DNA from: JADZAI01 sp047602465
GTDB taxonomy: Bacteria; Pseudomonadota; Alphaproteobacteria; Micropepsales; Micropepsaceae
DNA length: 64,000 nucleotides
Assembly (NCBI GenBank): GCA_047602465.1
Contig: JASGHF010000001.1
Span: forward strand, 2,046,001-2,110,000
Reading direction: 5' to 3'
Shown here: in pieces, positions 16,211 to 25,213 of the stretch
How positions within the stretch are numbered: position 1 is the stretch's first letter
How the letters are laid out: each line of letters starts with the position of its first letter
Notes under the pieces: generated by a model
The model's input: the letters and a program-made list of their open reading frames with translations, nothing else
What the model was told of the DNA's origin: nothing
Database searches by the model: none
Position numbers and translations under genes: made by a program

Positions 16211-18792
16211 CAGGCGACCAGGTTGACGATGCGGTTGGGCACGACGATGACCTTCCTTGGAGCCTTACCATCCAGCGCCCGCTTCACGCTGTCCAGCGCC
16301 AGCACGGCAGCCTCGATTTCGGCTGCGGGAAGATCCTTCTTCACCGTGATTTCGTCGCGGCGCTTGCCGTTGATCTGGATGGCGAGCGTGACGCTGTCCT
16401 GGGCGACCAGCGCCGGGTCGGCCTGGGGCCAGGCGGCGCTGACGATCATGGTGTCGTGGCCGAGCAGCGCCCATGCCTCTTCGGCGAGGTGCGGCATCAT
16501 CGGCGCGATCATCAGCACCAGCGTTTCACAGGCTTCGCGCAAAGCCGCCGGCGCGTCGCCGTCGAAGGCGGCGAGCGTGTTGACCAGCTCATAAAGCCGG
16601 GCAACGCCACGATTGAATCGGAACTGTTCCAAATCGCCGGTAAGGCCGTCGAGCGCGCGATGCACGGCGCGGCGCAACTCCAGCGCTGCGCCGGTCTCGC
16701 CGCCGGGGGCCGTGCCGCGTGGCGCGAGTTTCGGCAAGGCGTCATTCAGCAGGCGCCAGGTGCGCTGGACGAGGCGGGCGGCGCCGTCGACGCCGCTTTG
16801 CGTCCATTCGCTGTCGCGTTCGGGCGGCGAGTCCGACATGAGGAACCAGCGCGCGCAGTCGACGCCGTAGGTGGCCGCGATATCCTCGGGCGGCACCACG
16901 TTCTTTTTCGACTTCGACATCTTCTCCGGCGGGCCGACCGTGACGATCTGGTCGGTGCCGCGCACGAAAACCTGACCGTCGCGCCGCTCGATCTCCTCGG
17001 GCGCCAGCCATTTGCCGGCCGCATCGCGATAGGTCTCGTGCGTGATCATGCCCTGCGTGAAGAGGCCCGCGAACGGCTCCGACAGCGAAAGATGGCCGGC
17101 CGCCTTCATGGCGCGCACGAAGAAGCGCGAATAGAGCAGGTGCAGAATCGCGTGCTCGATGCCGCCGATATACTGGTCGACGGGCAGCCAGTAGTCGGTG
17201 GCTTCCTTGTTGGTCGGCGTGTCGGTGGGCGTCGCATCGCAGAAGCGCGCGAAATACCAGGACGAGTCGACGAACGTATCCATCGTGTCCGTCTCGCGGC
17301 GCGCCGGCTTGCCGCAGCCGGGGCAGTCGACATGCTTCCAGGTCGGGTGGCGGTCGAGCGGATTGCCGGGCTGATCGAAGCTGACATCTTCCGGCAGCGT
17401 GACGGGGAGCTGGTCGAGCGGCACGCCGACCGGGCCGCAGGCCTCGCAATGGATGATCGGGATCGGGCAGCCCCAATAGCGCTGCCGCGAGACGCCCCAG
17501 TCGCGCAGGCGCCAGTTCACCTGGCCCTTGCCGGCACCCAGCTTCTCCAGTTCCGCGATGGCGCGCGTCTTGGCGGCCGCCGGATCGAGGCCGTCGAGGA
17601 AGGCGGAGTGCGCGAGCACGCCCTCGCCCGAATAGGCCTCCGAGCCGACGACAAAGGTGTCAGGGTTTTCGCCCGGCGGGATCACGACGGGTTTGACAGG
17701 CAGGCCATATTTGCGCGCGAACTCGATGTCGCGCTGGTCGTGCGCCGGGCAGCCGAAGATCGCGCCCGTGCCGTAGTCCATCAGCACGAAGTTCGCGACA
17801 TAGACCGGCAGCGTCCAGTTCGGATCGAAGGGATGGACGGCGCGCAGACCCGTATCGAAGCCCATCTTCTCGGCCGTCTCGATGGCGGCCTCGTTGGTGG
17901 CGCTGTGGCGGCATTCCTCGATGAAGGCGCCGAGGGCCGGATCGGTTTTCGCGGCTTCAAGCGCCAGCGGATGATCCGCCGCGATGGCGACGAAGCTGGC
18001 GCCGAACAGCGTGTCGGGGCGGGTCGAATAGACTTCGACCCTGTCGATCTCACCGGGATCGGAGGTGAGCGCGAAGGAGAAGGTCGCGCCTTCCGAACGG
18101 CCGATCCAGTTCGCCTGCATGGCGCGGACCTTTTCCGGCCAGCGGTCGAGCGTCGCCAGATCGTCCAGCAGTTCCTGGGCGAAATGCGTGATCTTGAAGA
18201 ACCACTGGGTCAGCTTCTTCTTTTCAACCAGCGCGCCGGAGCGCCAGCCGCGCCCGTCCACCACCTGCTCGTTGGCGAGCACGGTGTGTTCGACAGGATC
18301 CCAGTTGACGGCGCTTTCCTTGCGATAGGCGAGGCCGAGCCTCACGAAATCGAGGAACATGCGCTGCTGGTGCTTGTAATATTCCGGCTCGCAGGTCGCG
18401 AATTCCCGGCTCCAGTCGAGCGAGAGGCCCAGCAGATCGAGCTGGTCCTTCATCGCCGCGATGTTCTGGCGCGTCCAGGCGGCGGGATGGACCTTGCGCT
18501 CCATGGCGGCGTTTTCCGCCGGCAGGCCGAAGGCGTCCCAGCCGAAGGGGTGCAGCACGTTGAAACCGGCCATGCGCTTGTAGCGCGCGACCACGTCGCC
18601 CATCACATAGTTGCGGCCATGGCCGATGTGAATTTTCCCCGACGGATAGGGAAACATCTCAAGCACGTAGTATTTCGGCCTGGTGCTGTCGGTGCGGGCG
18701 CGGAAGACATCTTCCGCCTTCCAGCGCTTGCGCCAGCGGGCTTCCGACGCCGCAGCGTCATAGCGGATCGGCTGTTTAGGATCGGCAGACAT
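16210..18792 (-). CDS. leuS: Leucyl-tRNA synthetase
   Basis: An 860-residue class I aminoacyl-tRNA synthetase charging tRNA-Leu. It has the HIGH motif HIGHGRNYVMGD, an editing (CP1) domain with the Thr-rich YSTRPDTLFGASFVAI stretch, a zinc-ribbon-like insertion with Cys pairs (HCEACGPVG; CPGCGKPARRET), the KMSKSKKN loop and a C-terminal anticodon-binding domain. Length is standard for bacterial LeuRS. It is followed by lptE and preceded on the same strand, 42 bp away, by the DUF3576 lipoprotein gene. Confidence 0.97.
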   Translation of the reverse strand: MSADPKQPIRYDAAASEARWRKRWKAEDVFRARTDSTRPKYYVLEMFPYPSGKIHIGHGRNYVMGDVVARYKRMAGFNVLHPFGWDAFGLPAENAAMERKVHPAAWTRQNIAAMKDQLDLLGLSLDWSREFATCEPEYYKHQQRMFLDFVRLGLAYRKESAVNWDPVEHTVLANEQVVDGRGWRSGALVEKKKLTQWFFKITHFAQELLDDLATLDRWPEKVRAMQANWIGRSEGATFSFALTSDPGEIDRVEVYSTRPDTLFGASFVAIAADHPLALEAAKTDPALGAFIEECRHSATNEAAIETAEKMGFDTGLRAVHPFDPNWTLPVYVANFVLMDYGTGAIFGCPAHDQRDIEFARKYGLPVKPVVIPPGENPDTFVVGSEAYSGEGVLAHSAFLDGLDPAAAKTRAIAELEKLGAGKGQVNWRLRDWGVSRQRYWGCPIPIIHCEACGPVGVPLDQLPVTLPEDVSFDQPGNPLDRHPTWKHVDCPGCGKPARRETDTMDTFVDSSWYFARFCDATPTDTPTNKEATDYWLPVDQYIGGIEHAILHLLYSRFFVRAMKAAGHLSLSEPFAGLFTQGMITHETYRDAAGKWLAPEEIERRDGQVFVRGTDQIVTVGPPEKMSKSKKNVVPPEDIAATYGVDCARWFLMSDSPPERDSEWTQSGVDGAARLVQRTWRLLNDALPKLAPRGTAPGGETGAALELRRAVHRALDGLTGDLEQFRFNRGVARLYELVNTLAAFDGDAPAALREACETLVLMIAPMMPHLAEEAWALLGHDTMIVSAAWPQADPALVAQDSVTLAIQINGKRRDEITVKKDLPAAEIEAAVLALDSVKRALDGKAPRKVIVVPNRIVNLVA

Positions 18793-18834
18793 GGGGCTTT
18801 GCTTGTGAAGGCGCGCCCCTTGCGGGGCGGCGCG

Positions 18835-19290
18835 TCAGTACATTTCTTCGTCGAGCGCGGTCTTGATCTGGCGCGCGCGAAGCAGGATCGCCTGCTGCAC
18901 CGTGATGGCGGTCTGCGGGTTGACGCCCGCATCGACCCCGTTCACCCGGCGATAGACCGAGACGGCGACGGACGAGGCGTTCACCTGGCCGGGATAGATC
19001 TGGACGATCACGCGGACCTGCTCGCCCGAGCCGGCCGAGACCTCGCCCCAGCCCGTCTCGATGCGACCGGTGACGGGGTCAGCCGAGGCGATGGGCAGGA
19101 AGCTGAGCGTTTCCTGCGCGCCGGCCCAGATATAGGGGTCGACGGTGAGGTTTTCCGGCGTGTTTTCCGGGATGAAGGGCACGGGTACGAGGCCGAGCGT
19201 CTCGCAGGCGGCGAGGCCGGGAACGGCGGCGACCAGCGCGATCAGCGCCGCTTTACGGAACCGGGAAGAGACGACGGCGGGCATACGCAT
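18835..19290 (-). CDS. DUF3576-like lipoprotein
   Basis: With the start at 19290 the product has 151 residues and an N-terminal signal with a lipobox-like LAAC (Cys at about residue 28), so it is probably lipid-anchored. The remainder has strands and a C-terminal helix (QAILLRARQIKTALDEEMY), with the ENLTVDPYIWAGAQETLSFLP segment that I associate with DUF3576. That family usually sits before leuS in Alphaproteobacteria. Its role is unknown, and proximity to lptE suggests the envelope. Start at 19284 is an alternative. Confidence 0.72.
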   Translation of the reverse strand: MRMPAVVSSRFRKAALIALVAAVPGLAACETLGLVPVPFIPENTPENLTVDPYIWAGAQETLSFLPIASADPVTGRIETGWGEVSAGSGEQVRVIVQIYPGQVNASSVAVSVYRRVNGVDAGVNPQTAITVQQAILLRARQIKTALDEEMY

Positions 19291-19514
19291 CGCAAAAACC
19301 TTTGGCCGAGGCGCGGCGGGACCGGCCTTCAAGGGAATGCGTCTTAACCGTGCCCGGCTTTCCCGGCAAGGCAAGCGCCCAAAAGCACCGCCAAAAGCAC
19401 TGGCGGCGGCGTTGAAACGTGACCTTGCAGCCGGGAGTTGGTAAATGCGCGTTAACCTTGTCTCGGCGATGTAAGTCGCCAGTCTCTAGCGTCCCCGTTC
19501 CAGGAGTGCCCCTC
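19291..19514. other. Divergent intergenic region before the porin gene
   Basis: This 224-bp stretch separates the minus-strand DUF3576 gene from the plus-strand porin and must hold the promoters of both. It is GC-rich near the DUF3576 side and becomes more AT-rich around 19436-19470. I see no convincing -35/-10 pair, operator or RNA structure. Confidence 0.4.
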
Positions 19515-20771
19515 ATGACCCGTGCTGCGTTTCTCGGCGCGAGCCTGATCGTCCTCGGTGGGGCCGGGGTGGCGCTGGCGGATGACGGGTTCAAATTCGA
19601 CGTGACCGGGTTTCTGGATGCAGCGCTCTTCAGCCGCGACCAGGACACGAGCGGGTTCGCCACCGATGCCGACGATTTCAGCGGACTGCTGAACGGCAAG
19701 GTGCAGCTGCGCGGCTCGATCCTGACCGACGGCGGCTGGGAGTTCGGCGGACGGGCGGAGTTGCGCCTGCAAAGCGGCGAACAGTCGAATTCGACCAGCG
19801 GCGCGGATGACTGGCTTCAGGCCGAGAAGCTGTATCTGTGGGCCGAAAGCGGGCTTGGCCGGTTCGAGATCGGCGCACAGGACGGCGCGGCCAAGCAGGC
19901 GAACGCCGCACCGCCGTCGATCACCAAGTCGATGCGGATCGACAATCCGCTGATGATGCCGGTGGTGGACGGCGAAGGCGCCTATTACCGCCCGGCAGGG
20001 CTGATGCTGAGGACCGACAGCTATGCTTCGGATCAGAGCCTCAAAGTCATTTATCGCTCGCCGCGGCTGTTCGGCCTGCAATTGTCGTTGAGCTATACGC
20101 CGGAATTCTCGGCCAATCTGGAACGCTTCGTGAAGACGGCGGCGACCGACATCGACCAGCAGTCCGACATCTTCGAGGCGGGGCTGAACTATGACACCAA
20201 TCTGGACGATGTGCGCGTCCGCGCCAGCCTCACCTACCTGCTCGCCAACAACGAGGCGGAAGGCGATGTGACCTCGACGATCGCCAGCCCCTGGGTGTCG
20301 GGCGATCTTTTCGAATGGAGTGCGGCGCTGAACCTGAAGATGAAGGGCCTCAGCGTCGGGGCGGCCTATCGCCATTCCAACGCGCGCGGCGGCTTCGTGG
20401 ACCATGCGCCGGTGGTGCTGACCGGCGGGGCGAGCGACAGCGAATTCTGGTCGCTCGGCGCGCTCTATGAATGGGAGAGCTGGAAGGTCGGCGCCAATTA
20501 CGTGCGCGGCAAAACGAATGTCGCGGTGAACGACCTGCTGGGCGGGCGCATCGAAACCCAGGATGGCGAAGGCTGGCAGATCGGCGCCGCCTATGCCTTC
20601 ACGACCGATATCCAGCTCGCCGCCGGATGGCAGAGCTATGATTTCGGCGCGAGCAGCGGGATCAATCCCGACGGGCTGGCGCAGAACGGCATCTTCGCCG
20701 CCTCGCGCCCGACCTATGCCGGCGATCTGAAGGCCGACATTCTGTACACGGAAATCTCGTTCGGCTTCTGA
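19515..20771 (+). CDS. Porin (general Gram-negative type)
   Basis: A 418-residue outer-membrane beta-barrel. The ATG follows CAGGAG, and the signal peptide (MTRAAFLGASLIVLGGAGVALA) ends in ALA. The mature chain is a run of alternating amphipathic strands, starting FKFDVTGFLDAALFSRDQD and ending in IGF/SFGF with the terminal Phe that the BAM machinery recognises. The pattern GGWEFGGRAELRLQ and the regular Asp/Asn turns match porins that pass small hydrophilic solutes. The first 40 residues after the signal are Asp-rich. Substrate preference is unknown. Confidence 0.85.
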   Translation: MTRAAFLGASLIVLGGAGVALADDGFKFDVTGFLDAALFSRDQDTSGFATDADDFSGLLNGKVQLRGSILTDGGWEFGGRAELRLQSGEQSNSTSGADDWLQAEKLYLWAESGLGRFEIGAQDGAAKQANAAPPSITKSMRIDNPLMMPVVDGEGAYYRPAGLMLRTDSYASDQSLKVIYRSPRLFGLQLSLSYTPEFSANLERFVKTAATDIDQQSDIFEAGLNYDTNLDDVRVRASLTYLLANNEAEGDVTSTIASPWVSGDLFEWSAALNLKMKGLSVGAAYRHSNARGGFVDHAPVVLTGGASDSEFWSLGALYEWESWKVGANYVRGKTNVAVNDLLGGRIETQDGEGWQIGAAYAFTTDIQLAAGWQSYDFGASSGINPDGLAQNGIFAASRPTYAGDLKADILYTEISFGF

Positions 20772-20775
20772 CGCC

Positions 20776-21321
20776 TCAGGCGAAGGAGATGCCGGCGAAG
20801 CCATGCGCGCGGCTGCCGTTCAGGCGGCCGAAGCGCGCGGCGTTCATGCCGCCCAGCGCGATGACGGGAATGGATGAAGCGTGCGCGAGCGCCGCGAAGC
20901 GGACAGGACCGAGCGTGCGCGCCTGCGCGTGGCTGGCCGTCGCGAAGACAGGCGACACGAGGATCGAGTCGGGCGCGTAACGCTTTGCGGCCGTCAGGCC
21001 GCGTGCATCGTGCACCGCCATGGTGACGATGCCGCGCGGCAGAAGCCGGCGCGCGAGAACGATGCGGTGGGCGAGCGCCTCAGGCGCGTGGAAGCCATCG
21101 GCATCCAGGCGCGCGGCAAGCCGCGGATCGCCGGCGACGAGGAAGAGATGGCCGAGTGTGCGGGCGAGGCTGTGAAGGCGGGCGCCGATCGCTTCGCGGT
21201 CCGGCGCGGCGTAGTGGCGGAAGATGATGCCCGCGCCTTGCGGCAGGCGCGCCATGGCGGCCTCGGCATCGCCGCGCGCGTCGTCGGTCATCAGCCAGAG
21301 GCGGGGCAGCGCGGGCGGCAT
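20776..21321 (-). CDS. Thiamine phosphate synthase-like (ThiE/TenI family) protein
   Basis: A 181-residue TIM-barrel protein, with the start placed at MPPALPRLWLMTDD. The LWLMTD strand, the AGIIFRHY strand, ILVSPVFATASH and the C-terminal phosphate-binding VIALGGMNAARF match ThiE/TenI proteins. ThiE couples the thiazole and pyrimidine phosphates to make thiamine phosphate, while TenI-type relatives are isomerases. At 181 residues it is shorter than typical ThiE (about 210), and no thiamine genes are near, so it could be a TenI-like enzyme. It is divergent from yggS with a 53-bp gap. Confidence 0.75.
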   Translation of the reverse strand: MPPALPRLWLMTDDARGDAEAAMARLPQGAGIIFRHYAAPDREAIGARLHSLARTLGHLFLVAGDPRLAARLDADGFHAPEALAHRIVLARRLLPRGIVTMAVHDARGLTAAKRYAPDSILVSPVFATASHAQARTLGPVRFAALAHASSIPVIALGGMNAARFGRLNGSRAHGFAGISFA

Positions 21322-21374
21322 GCGCCTTCCTCGCGCCTTGCGGTCAAGGGTGCAAGCTGGCACTGCCCTCGTCC

Positions 21375-22031
21375 ATGACGATTGCGGACAATCTGGCCGA
21401 TGTGAAGGCGCGCATCGCGGCGGCGGCGAAGGCGGCCGGCCGCGCCGATGCGCCGGAGCTGATTGCGGTGTCGAAGACGCATGATGCGGCGGCGATCGAG
21501 GCGGCCATTGCGGCGGGCCAGCATGTGTTCGGCGAGAACCGTGTGCAGGAGGCGCAGGTGAAGTTTCCGGCGCTGAAGGCGGCCCATCCGCAGGTGCGGC
21601 TGCATCTGATCGGGCAGTTGCAGTCGAACAAGGCGCGGGAGGCGGTGGCGCTGGCGGACGCGATTCACGGGCTGGACAGGCCGAGTCTGGCCCGGGCGCT
21701 GGCGGCGGAAATCGCCAGACAGGGGCGCAGTCCTGAGCTTTTTCTGCAGGTGAATACGGGTGAAGAGCCGCAGAAGGGCGGTGTGATGCCCGGGGCGGCG
21801 GATGGGTTTCTGCGTGAATGCCGGGCGCTGGATCTGAATGTTTCGGGCCTCATGTGCATTCCGCCGGAAGGTGAAGAACCGGCGCTGCATTTCGCGCTGC
21901 TGGCCGCGATGGCGCAGCGCATGGGGCTGGTGAAGCTCTCGATGGGGATGAGCGGCGACTATGAGGTCGCCGTGAAGCTGGGCGCGACGCATGTGCGCGT
22001 CGGCAGCGCGATCTTCGGTGCGCGGGACTAG
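21375..22031 (+). CDS. YggS-family pyridoxal-phosphate homeostasis protein
   Basis: A 218-residue single-domain TIM-barrel protein that binds PLP but is not an enzyme in the usual sense. It helps control cellular PLP and amino-acid pools. The PLP lysine lies in IAVSKTH near residue 34. The FGENRVQEAQVK, HLIGQLQSNKAR, SMGMSGDYEVAVKLGATHVRVGSAIFG blocks are all typical. It converges with the L,D-transpeptidase gene, overlapping by 4 bp. Confidence 0.9.
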   Translation: MTIADNLADVKARIAAAAKAAGRADAPELIAVSKTHDAAAIEAAIAAGQHVFGENRVQEAQVKFPALKAAHPQVRLHLIGQLQSNKAREAVALADAIHGLDRPSLARALAAEIARQGRSPELFLQVNTGEEPQKGGVMPGAADGFLRECRALDLNVSGLMCIPPEGEEPALHFALLAAMAQRMGLVKLSMGMSGDYEVAVKLGATHVRVGSAIFGARD

Positions 22032-22540
22032 GCTGCCTCGATGAGGATCGCCGTTTCGGGGCTGGCGAGGGCGAGGAGCTTCATCATGTCTTCCAGCTGC
22101 ACCGCGACGCAGCCGGCCGTCGGGCTGTAGTCGCTGCGGCTGAGGTGAAGGAAGATGGCGCTGCCCTTGCCGTCGACGACGGGATCGTCGTTGTAACCCA
22201 TCACCACGATGACGTCGTAGATCGCATCGCTGCGCCAAAGCTCCTCATGGCTTGCGGCATAGGGCAGGCGGACGGGGCGGTTATAGTTCGGATCGCCGGG
22301 GGCATCGCACCAGCCGGCCTGCGGATCGAGCGGCGTCAGCTTCAGCCGCGTTTCCGGCGCGGGCATGCGGTCGGGGCGATAGAAGGCCTCGCGCAGCCGC
22401 CAGCGGCCGATGGGCGTCGCGCCGTCGCCTTCGTGCTTGTCCTGCTTCACGCCGCCGCGCCCGATGGCGCAGCGCATCGCGAACCCGTCCGCTTCCAGGA
22501 TGTGACCGCCCGAGGCCCAAGATCTTACCGTCCATTGCAT
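22028..22540 (-). CDS. L,D-transpeptidase (YkuD) family protein
   Basis: The catalytic motif is HLSRSDYSPTAGCVAV, with the His, Thr/Ala-Gly-Cys and active Cys of L,D-transpeptidases. Those enzymes form 3-3 peptidoglycan cross-links or attach proteins to peptidoglycan. The N-terminal part GRGGVKQDKHEGDGATPIGRW is the usual substrate-side strand. There is no obvious signal peptide with the start at 22540 (170 residues, MQWTV). An upstream start at 22591 would add 17 residues and overlap the preceding gene by 11 bp. The lack of a signal is common in this short subfamily. Confidence 0.8.
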   Translation of the reverse strand: MQWTVRSWASGGHILEADGFAMRCAIGRGGVKQDKHEGDGATPIGRWRLREAFYRPDRMPAPETRLKLTPLDPQAGWCDAPGDPNYNRPVRLPYAASHEELWRSDAIYDVIVVMGYNDDPVVDGKGSAIFLHLSRSDYSPTAGCVAVQLEDMMKLLALASPETAILIEAA

Positions 22541-22580
22541 GGGGTCGATGCTAAAGCCGTCGCAGGCAGGCTCAAGAGCC

Positions 22581-23204
22581 TCAGCGGCCATTGCGCTTCA
22601 TGCCGCCATACGCGCCCAGATTGACTTCCATCTGCTGCATCGCGCGCAGATAGGTGTCGCTGGCCGACAGCTGCTGCCGCGCGTTGGCGGCCTCGGTATT
22701 CAGCGGGAAGTAGCGGAGGTTGTCCTGCCGGGCCTGTGGGATGGCGGTGGCGGCCATGGCGGCGGCGGTCTGTGGCGGGGCCATGTCGTCCGGTGACGCA
22801 GCCGGGGCGGGGGCCGGGGCCGGGCTTTCCTTGCCGAAGCCTGCCATCAGCACGGCCATCTGGTCGTCGGAGAGCGTGGGCGCTGGCGTTGACGGAGCGG
22901 CTTGCGCCGTTGCGGGCGGCGGCGCTTCCGGAAGGGACGCGCCCATGCTGGCGGCGAGAAGCGCGGCCTGATCGGCGCTGAGCTGCGGCATCGGCGCGGT
23001 AGCTGGCTGAACGGCGGGCGGGACCGGTGCAGGCGGTTCGGGTGTCGCTGGAGCGGCCGCAGCGGCTGGGGCGGGGGTGATCTGTTCGACGGCGGCGGCG
23101 AAGGTCTGGGCCGGCGGGGGTGCAGCGGCCTGCTTCGCGTGCTCGCGCGCAAGGATGCGCTGATGGCGCTCAAGGCTCATCATCTGCATCTGGAGGTCGT
23201 TCAT
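22581..23204 (-). CDS. Ala/Pro-rich protein of unknown function
   Basis: A 207-residue protein with a short helical start (MNDLQMQMMSLERHQRILAREHAKQ), a low-complexity middle of about 130 residues made almost wholly of Ala, Pro and Thr, and a conserved-looking end (RYFPLNTEAANARQQL, then YLRAMQQMEVNLGAYGG). Two similar blocks sit in the middle: LSADQAALLAASMGASLPEA and LSDDQMAVLMAGFGKESPAP. They look like short helical docking repeats in a flexible linker. No signal peptide is seen. It lies between ribA and the L,D-transpeptidase on the same strand. The function is unknown. Confidence 0.6.
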   Translation of the reverse strand: MNDLQMQMMSLERHQRILAREHAKQAAAPPPAQTFAAAVEQITPAPAAAAAPATPEPPAPVPPAVQPATAPMPQLSADQAALLAASMGASLPEAPPPATAQAAPSTPAPTLSDDQMAVLMAGFGKESPAPAPAPAASPDDMAPPQTAAAMAATAIPQARQDNLRYFPLNTEAANARQQLSASDTYLRAMQQMEVNLGAYGGMKRNGR

Positions 23205-23294
23205 GCCGCAGGCATGAGCAAGCGGTGGGCCAGCCGCGAAACCCTGGATTTCCGGTCTTTGCTGCGCAGCACGCCCGGCAGGCTTTGCCGCCTG

Positions 23295-24407
23295 TTACAG
23301 GTCGTGACCGGCCTTGATGCGCTTGGTCTGCAGATATTGCGCGTTGTGCCGGTTGGGCGGGAAGGCGTGGTGGACGCGTTCCGTCACGGTGATGCCGTGG
23401 GCGGCGAGCTGCGCGACCTTGTCCGGGTTGTTGGTGAGGAGGCGCACGGCGGTGAAGCCGAGCGTCTGCAGCATGGTGGCGGCGGGCAGGAAGAGCCGTT
23501 CGTCGGCATCGAAGCCGAGGCGCTCGTTCGCCTCGATCGTGTCGAAGCCCTGGTCCTGGAGCTGATAGGCGCGCAGCTTGTTCATCAGGCCGATGCCCCG
23601 GCCTTCCTGCGCAAGATAGAGCAGCACGCCGCCGCCATGTTCGGCGATGGTGCGGATGGCGCCGCGCAGCTGGTCGCCGCAATCGCATTTCAGCGAGCCG
23701 ACGAGATCGCCGGTGAAGCATTCCGAATGCAGCCGGGCGAGCACCGGGCCGGGCGGCGCGGGCGGGTTGCCGTCGGCGTCGCCGATGAGGAAGGCGAGAT
23801 GTTCGGGGCCGCCATCGCTGGCGCGGAAGGCGACGATGGAGGTGTGTTCGGCCCCGGCGAGCGGGACGCGGGCCTGGGCGACGGCCTTCAGGGTGCGGGC
23901 CGAGGTTTCGTCATAGGCGGCGATGGATTCGGCCCCGACACGTTCCAGCCGCCCGGTGTCTTCCAGCGTATAGGCGGCGTCGCGGCTGAGCGCGGCGGCG
24001 GCGAGCGCGGGGAGCAGCCCGGCGAGCTTCGCGAGCTTCACCCCGGCCTGATAGCCCTCGGGCAGGGTCTGGCGGAGGGCGGTGAAGGGACCGGCGAGCG
24101 GGTTGGCGAGATCGTTGGTCGGATCGGCAAGGGTGCGCAGGCGCGTCAGCGGCTCGTCCGTGCCGAGGTCCAGCGCGACGACGCCATCGGTGTAGAGCCG
24201 GGCCTTGAGGGTCATGGCCCGGGCGTGGGTGATGACGCCATGGACCGGATGGCCCGTTCCGGTCAAAGCGGCGAGGCGGGCGCCGGTTGCGGTTTCGGCG
24301 GCGAGAATGAGAACCGGAATGCCGTCGGTTCCATCGACAAGCACAGGCTCGCCCCGGCGCAGGGCCGCAGCGGCGCGTTCGACGGCGTTCAGAAGGACGA
24401 AACTCAT
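23295..24407 (-). CDS. ribA: GTP cyclohydrolase II (RibA) with a degenerate N-terminal domain
   Basis: A 370-residue protein catalysing the first step of riboflavin synthesis, from GTP to diaminohydroxyribosylamino-pyrimidine phosphate. The C-terminal half (about residue 170 on) is a full GTP cyclohydrolase II: zinc ligands in HSECFTGDLVGSLKCDCG, then the catalytic LAQEGRGIGLMNKL and the RLLTNNPDK block. The first 165 residues are laid out like dihydroxybutanone-phosphate synthase (RibB) but lack its acidic DDEDRE-type motif (here VDGTDGIPVL), so that activity is probably lost. The 122-bp gap to the divergent response regulator should hold its promoter; no clear elements are seen. Confidence 0.88.
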   Translation of the reverse strand: MSFVLLNAVERAAAALRRGEPVLVDGTDGIPVLILAAETATGARLAALTGTGHPVHGVITHARAMTLKARLYTDGVVALDLGTDEPLTRLRTLADPTNDLANPLAGPFTALRQTLPEGYQAGVKLAKLAGLLPALAAAALSRDAAYTLEDTGRLERVGAESIAAYDETSARTLKAVAQARVPLAGAEHTSIVAFRASDGGPEHLAFLIGDADGNPPAPPGPVLARLHSECFTGDLVGSLKCDCGDQLRGAIRTIAEHGGGVLLYLAQEGRGIGLMNKLRAYQLQDQGFDTIEANERLGFDADERLFLPAATMLQTLGFTAVRLLTNNPDKVAQLAAHGITVTERVHHAFPPNRHNAQYLQTKRIKAGHDL

Positions 24408-24529
24408 GGAATCGGGCCGGTCGCCAATGGAGCGCCTGTCACAGTTTGCCGGGGGCTTTGCCTATAAGATAGAACGTCTTGTCACAATGCCGGGCCGCTT
24501 GCCGTCCCGGCATGCAGCCCGAAGGCCCC

Positions 24530-25213
24530 ATGAGCGCCAAGCGCCGCCTCCTCCTCGTCGATGACGACAAAGACCTGCGCGAAGCGCTGGCCGAGCAGCT
24601 GGTCCTGACCGGCGAGTTCGAGACGACGGAGGCGCAGACCGGCGCCGCCGGTGTCGAGACGGCGAAGGAGGGCGGGTTCGACCTGATCCTTCTGGATGTC
24701 GGCCTACCCGATATCGACGGCCGTGAAGCCTGCCGGTTGATGCGCAAGGCGGGCGTGAAGACGCCGATCGTGATGCTGACCGGAGCCGGTGAGGAAGCCG
24801 ACCAGGTGCAGGGCCTTGAGGCCGGCGCCAACGACTATGTCACCAAGCCTTTCCGCTTCGCCGTTCTGCTGGCGCGGGTGCGCGCGCATCTTCGCAGCCA
24901 CGAGCAGAGCGAGGACGCGACCTTCGCGGTCGGCCCGTACACCTTCAAGCCGGCGGCCAAGCTGCTGGTGACGGCGGCGAACAAGAAGGTCCGCCTGACC
25001 GAGAAGGAAACGGCGATCCTGAAATATCTCTACCGCCAGGGCAAAGCCGTGGCGCGCGAAACGCTTCTTCACGAAGTCTGGGGCTACAACCCCGCCGTGA
25101 CGACGCATACGCTGGAAACCCACATCTACCGCCTGCGCCAGAAAATCGAACCCGATCCCGGCAAGGCCGCGCTCATCCTCACCGAGAGCGGCGGCTACAG
25201 GCTGGCCCCGTGA
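24530..25213 (+). CDS. OmpR/PhoB-type response regulator (orphan)
   Basis: A 227-residue two-domain regulator. The receiver has the acidic pair in LVDDDKD, the phospho-acceptor Asp in LILLDVGLPDIDG (about residue 53), the Thr in MLTGAG and the Lys in VTKPF. The C-terminal winged helix (LTEKETAILKYLYR through THTLETHIYRLRQKIE) binds DNA. The start at MSAKRRLLLVDDD is chosen over an open frame further upstream. No histidine kinase is adjacent, so its partner lies elsewhere. The last codons overlap the following NTF2-like gene as GTGA. Confidence 0.9.
   Translation: MSAKRRLLLVDDDKDLREALAEQLVLTGEFETTEAQTGAAGVETAKEGGFDLILLDVGLPDIDGREACRLMRKAGVKTPIVMLTGAGEEADQVQGLEAGANDYVTKPFRFAVLLARVRAHLRSHEQSEDATFAVGPYTFKPAAKLLVTAANKKVRLTEKETAILKYLYRQGKAVARETLLHEVWGYNPAVTTHTLETHIYRLRQKIEPDPGKAALILTESGGYRLAP

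Noticed and set aside
18811..18834. Hairpin-like CGCCCC/GGGGCG between leuS and the DUF3576 gene
   Set aside because: Stem of only six pairs, no T tract, and the genes are probably co-transcribed.
15985..19347. A 1120-residue open frame antisense to leuS, lptE and the DUF3576 gene
   Set aside because: Arg/Asp/Gly-rich shadow with no domains, opposite a clear LeuS. High GC removes stops on the opposite strand.
22902..24467. A 521-residue plus-strand open frame antisense to ribA
   Set aside because: No homology-like motifs; ribA on the minus strand has complete catalytic residues.
24440..24475. Promoter-like TTTGCC and TATAAG in the ribA-regulator gap
   Set aside because: Spacing of 11 bp between the elements is too short for a sigma-70 promoter.
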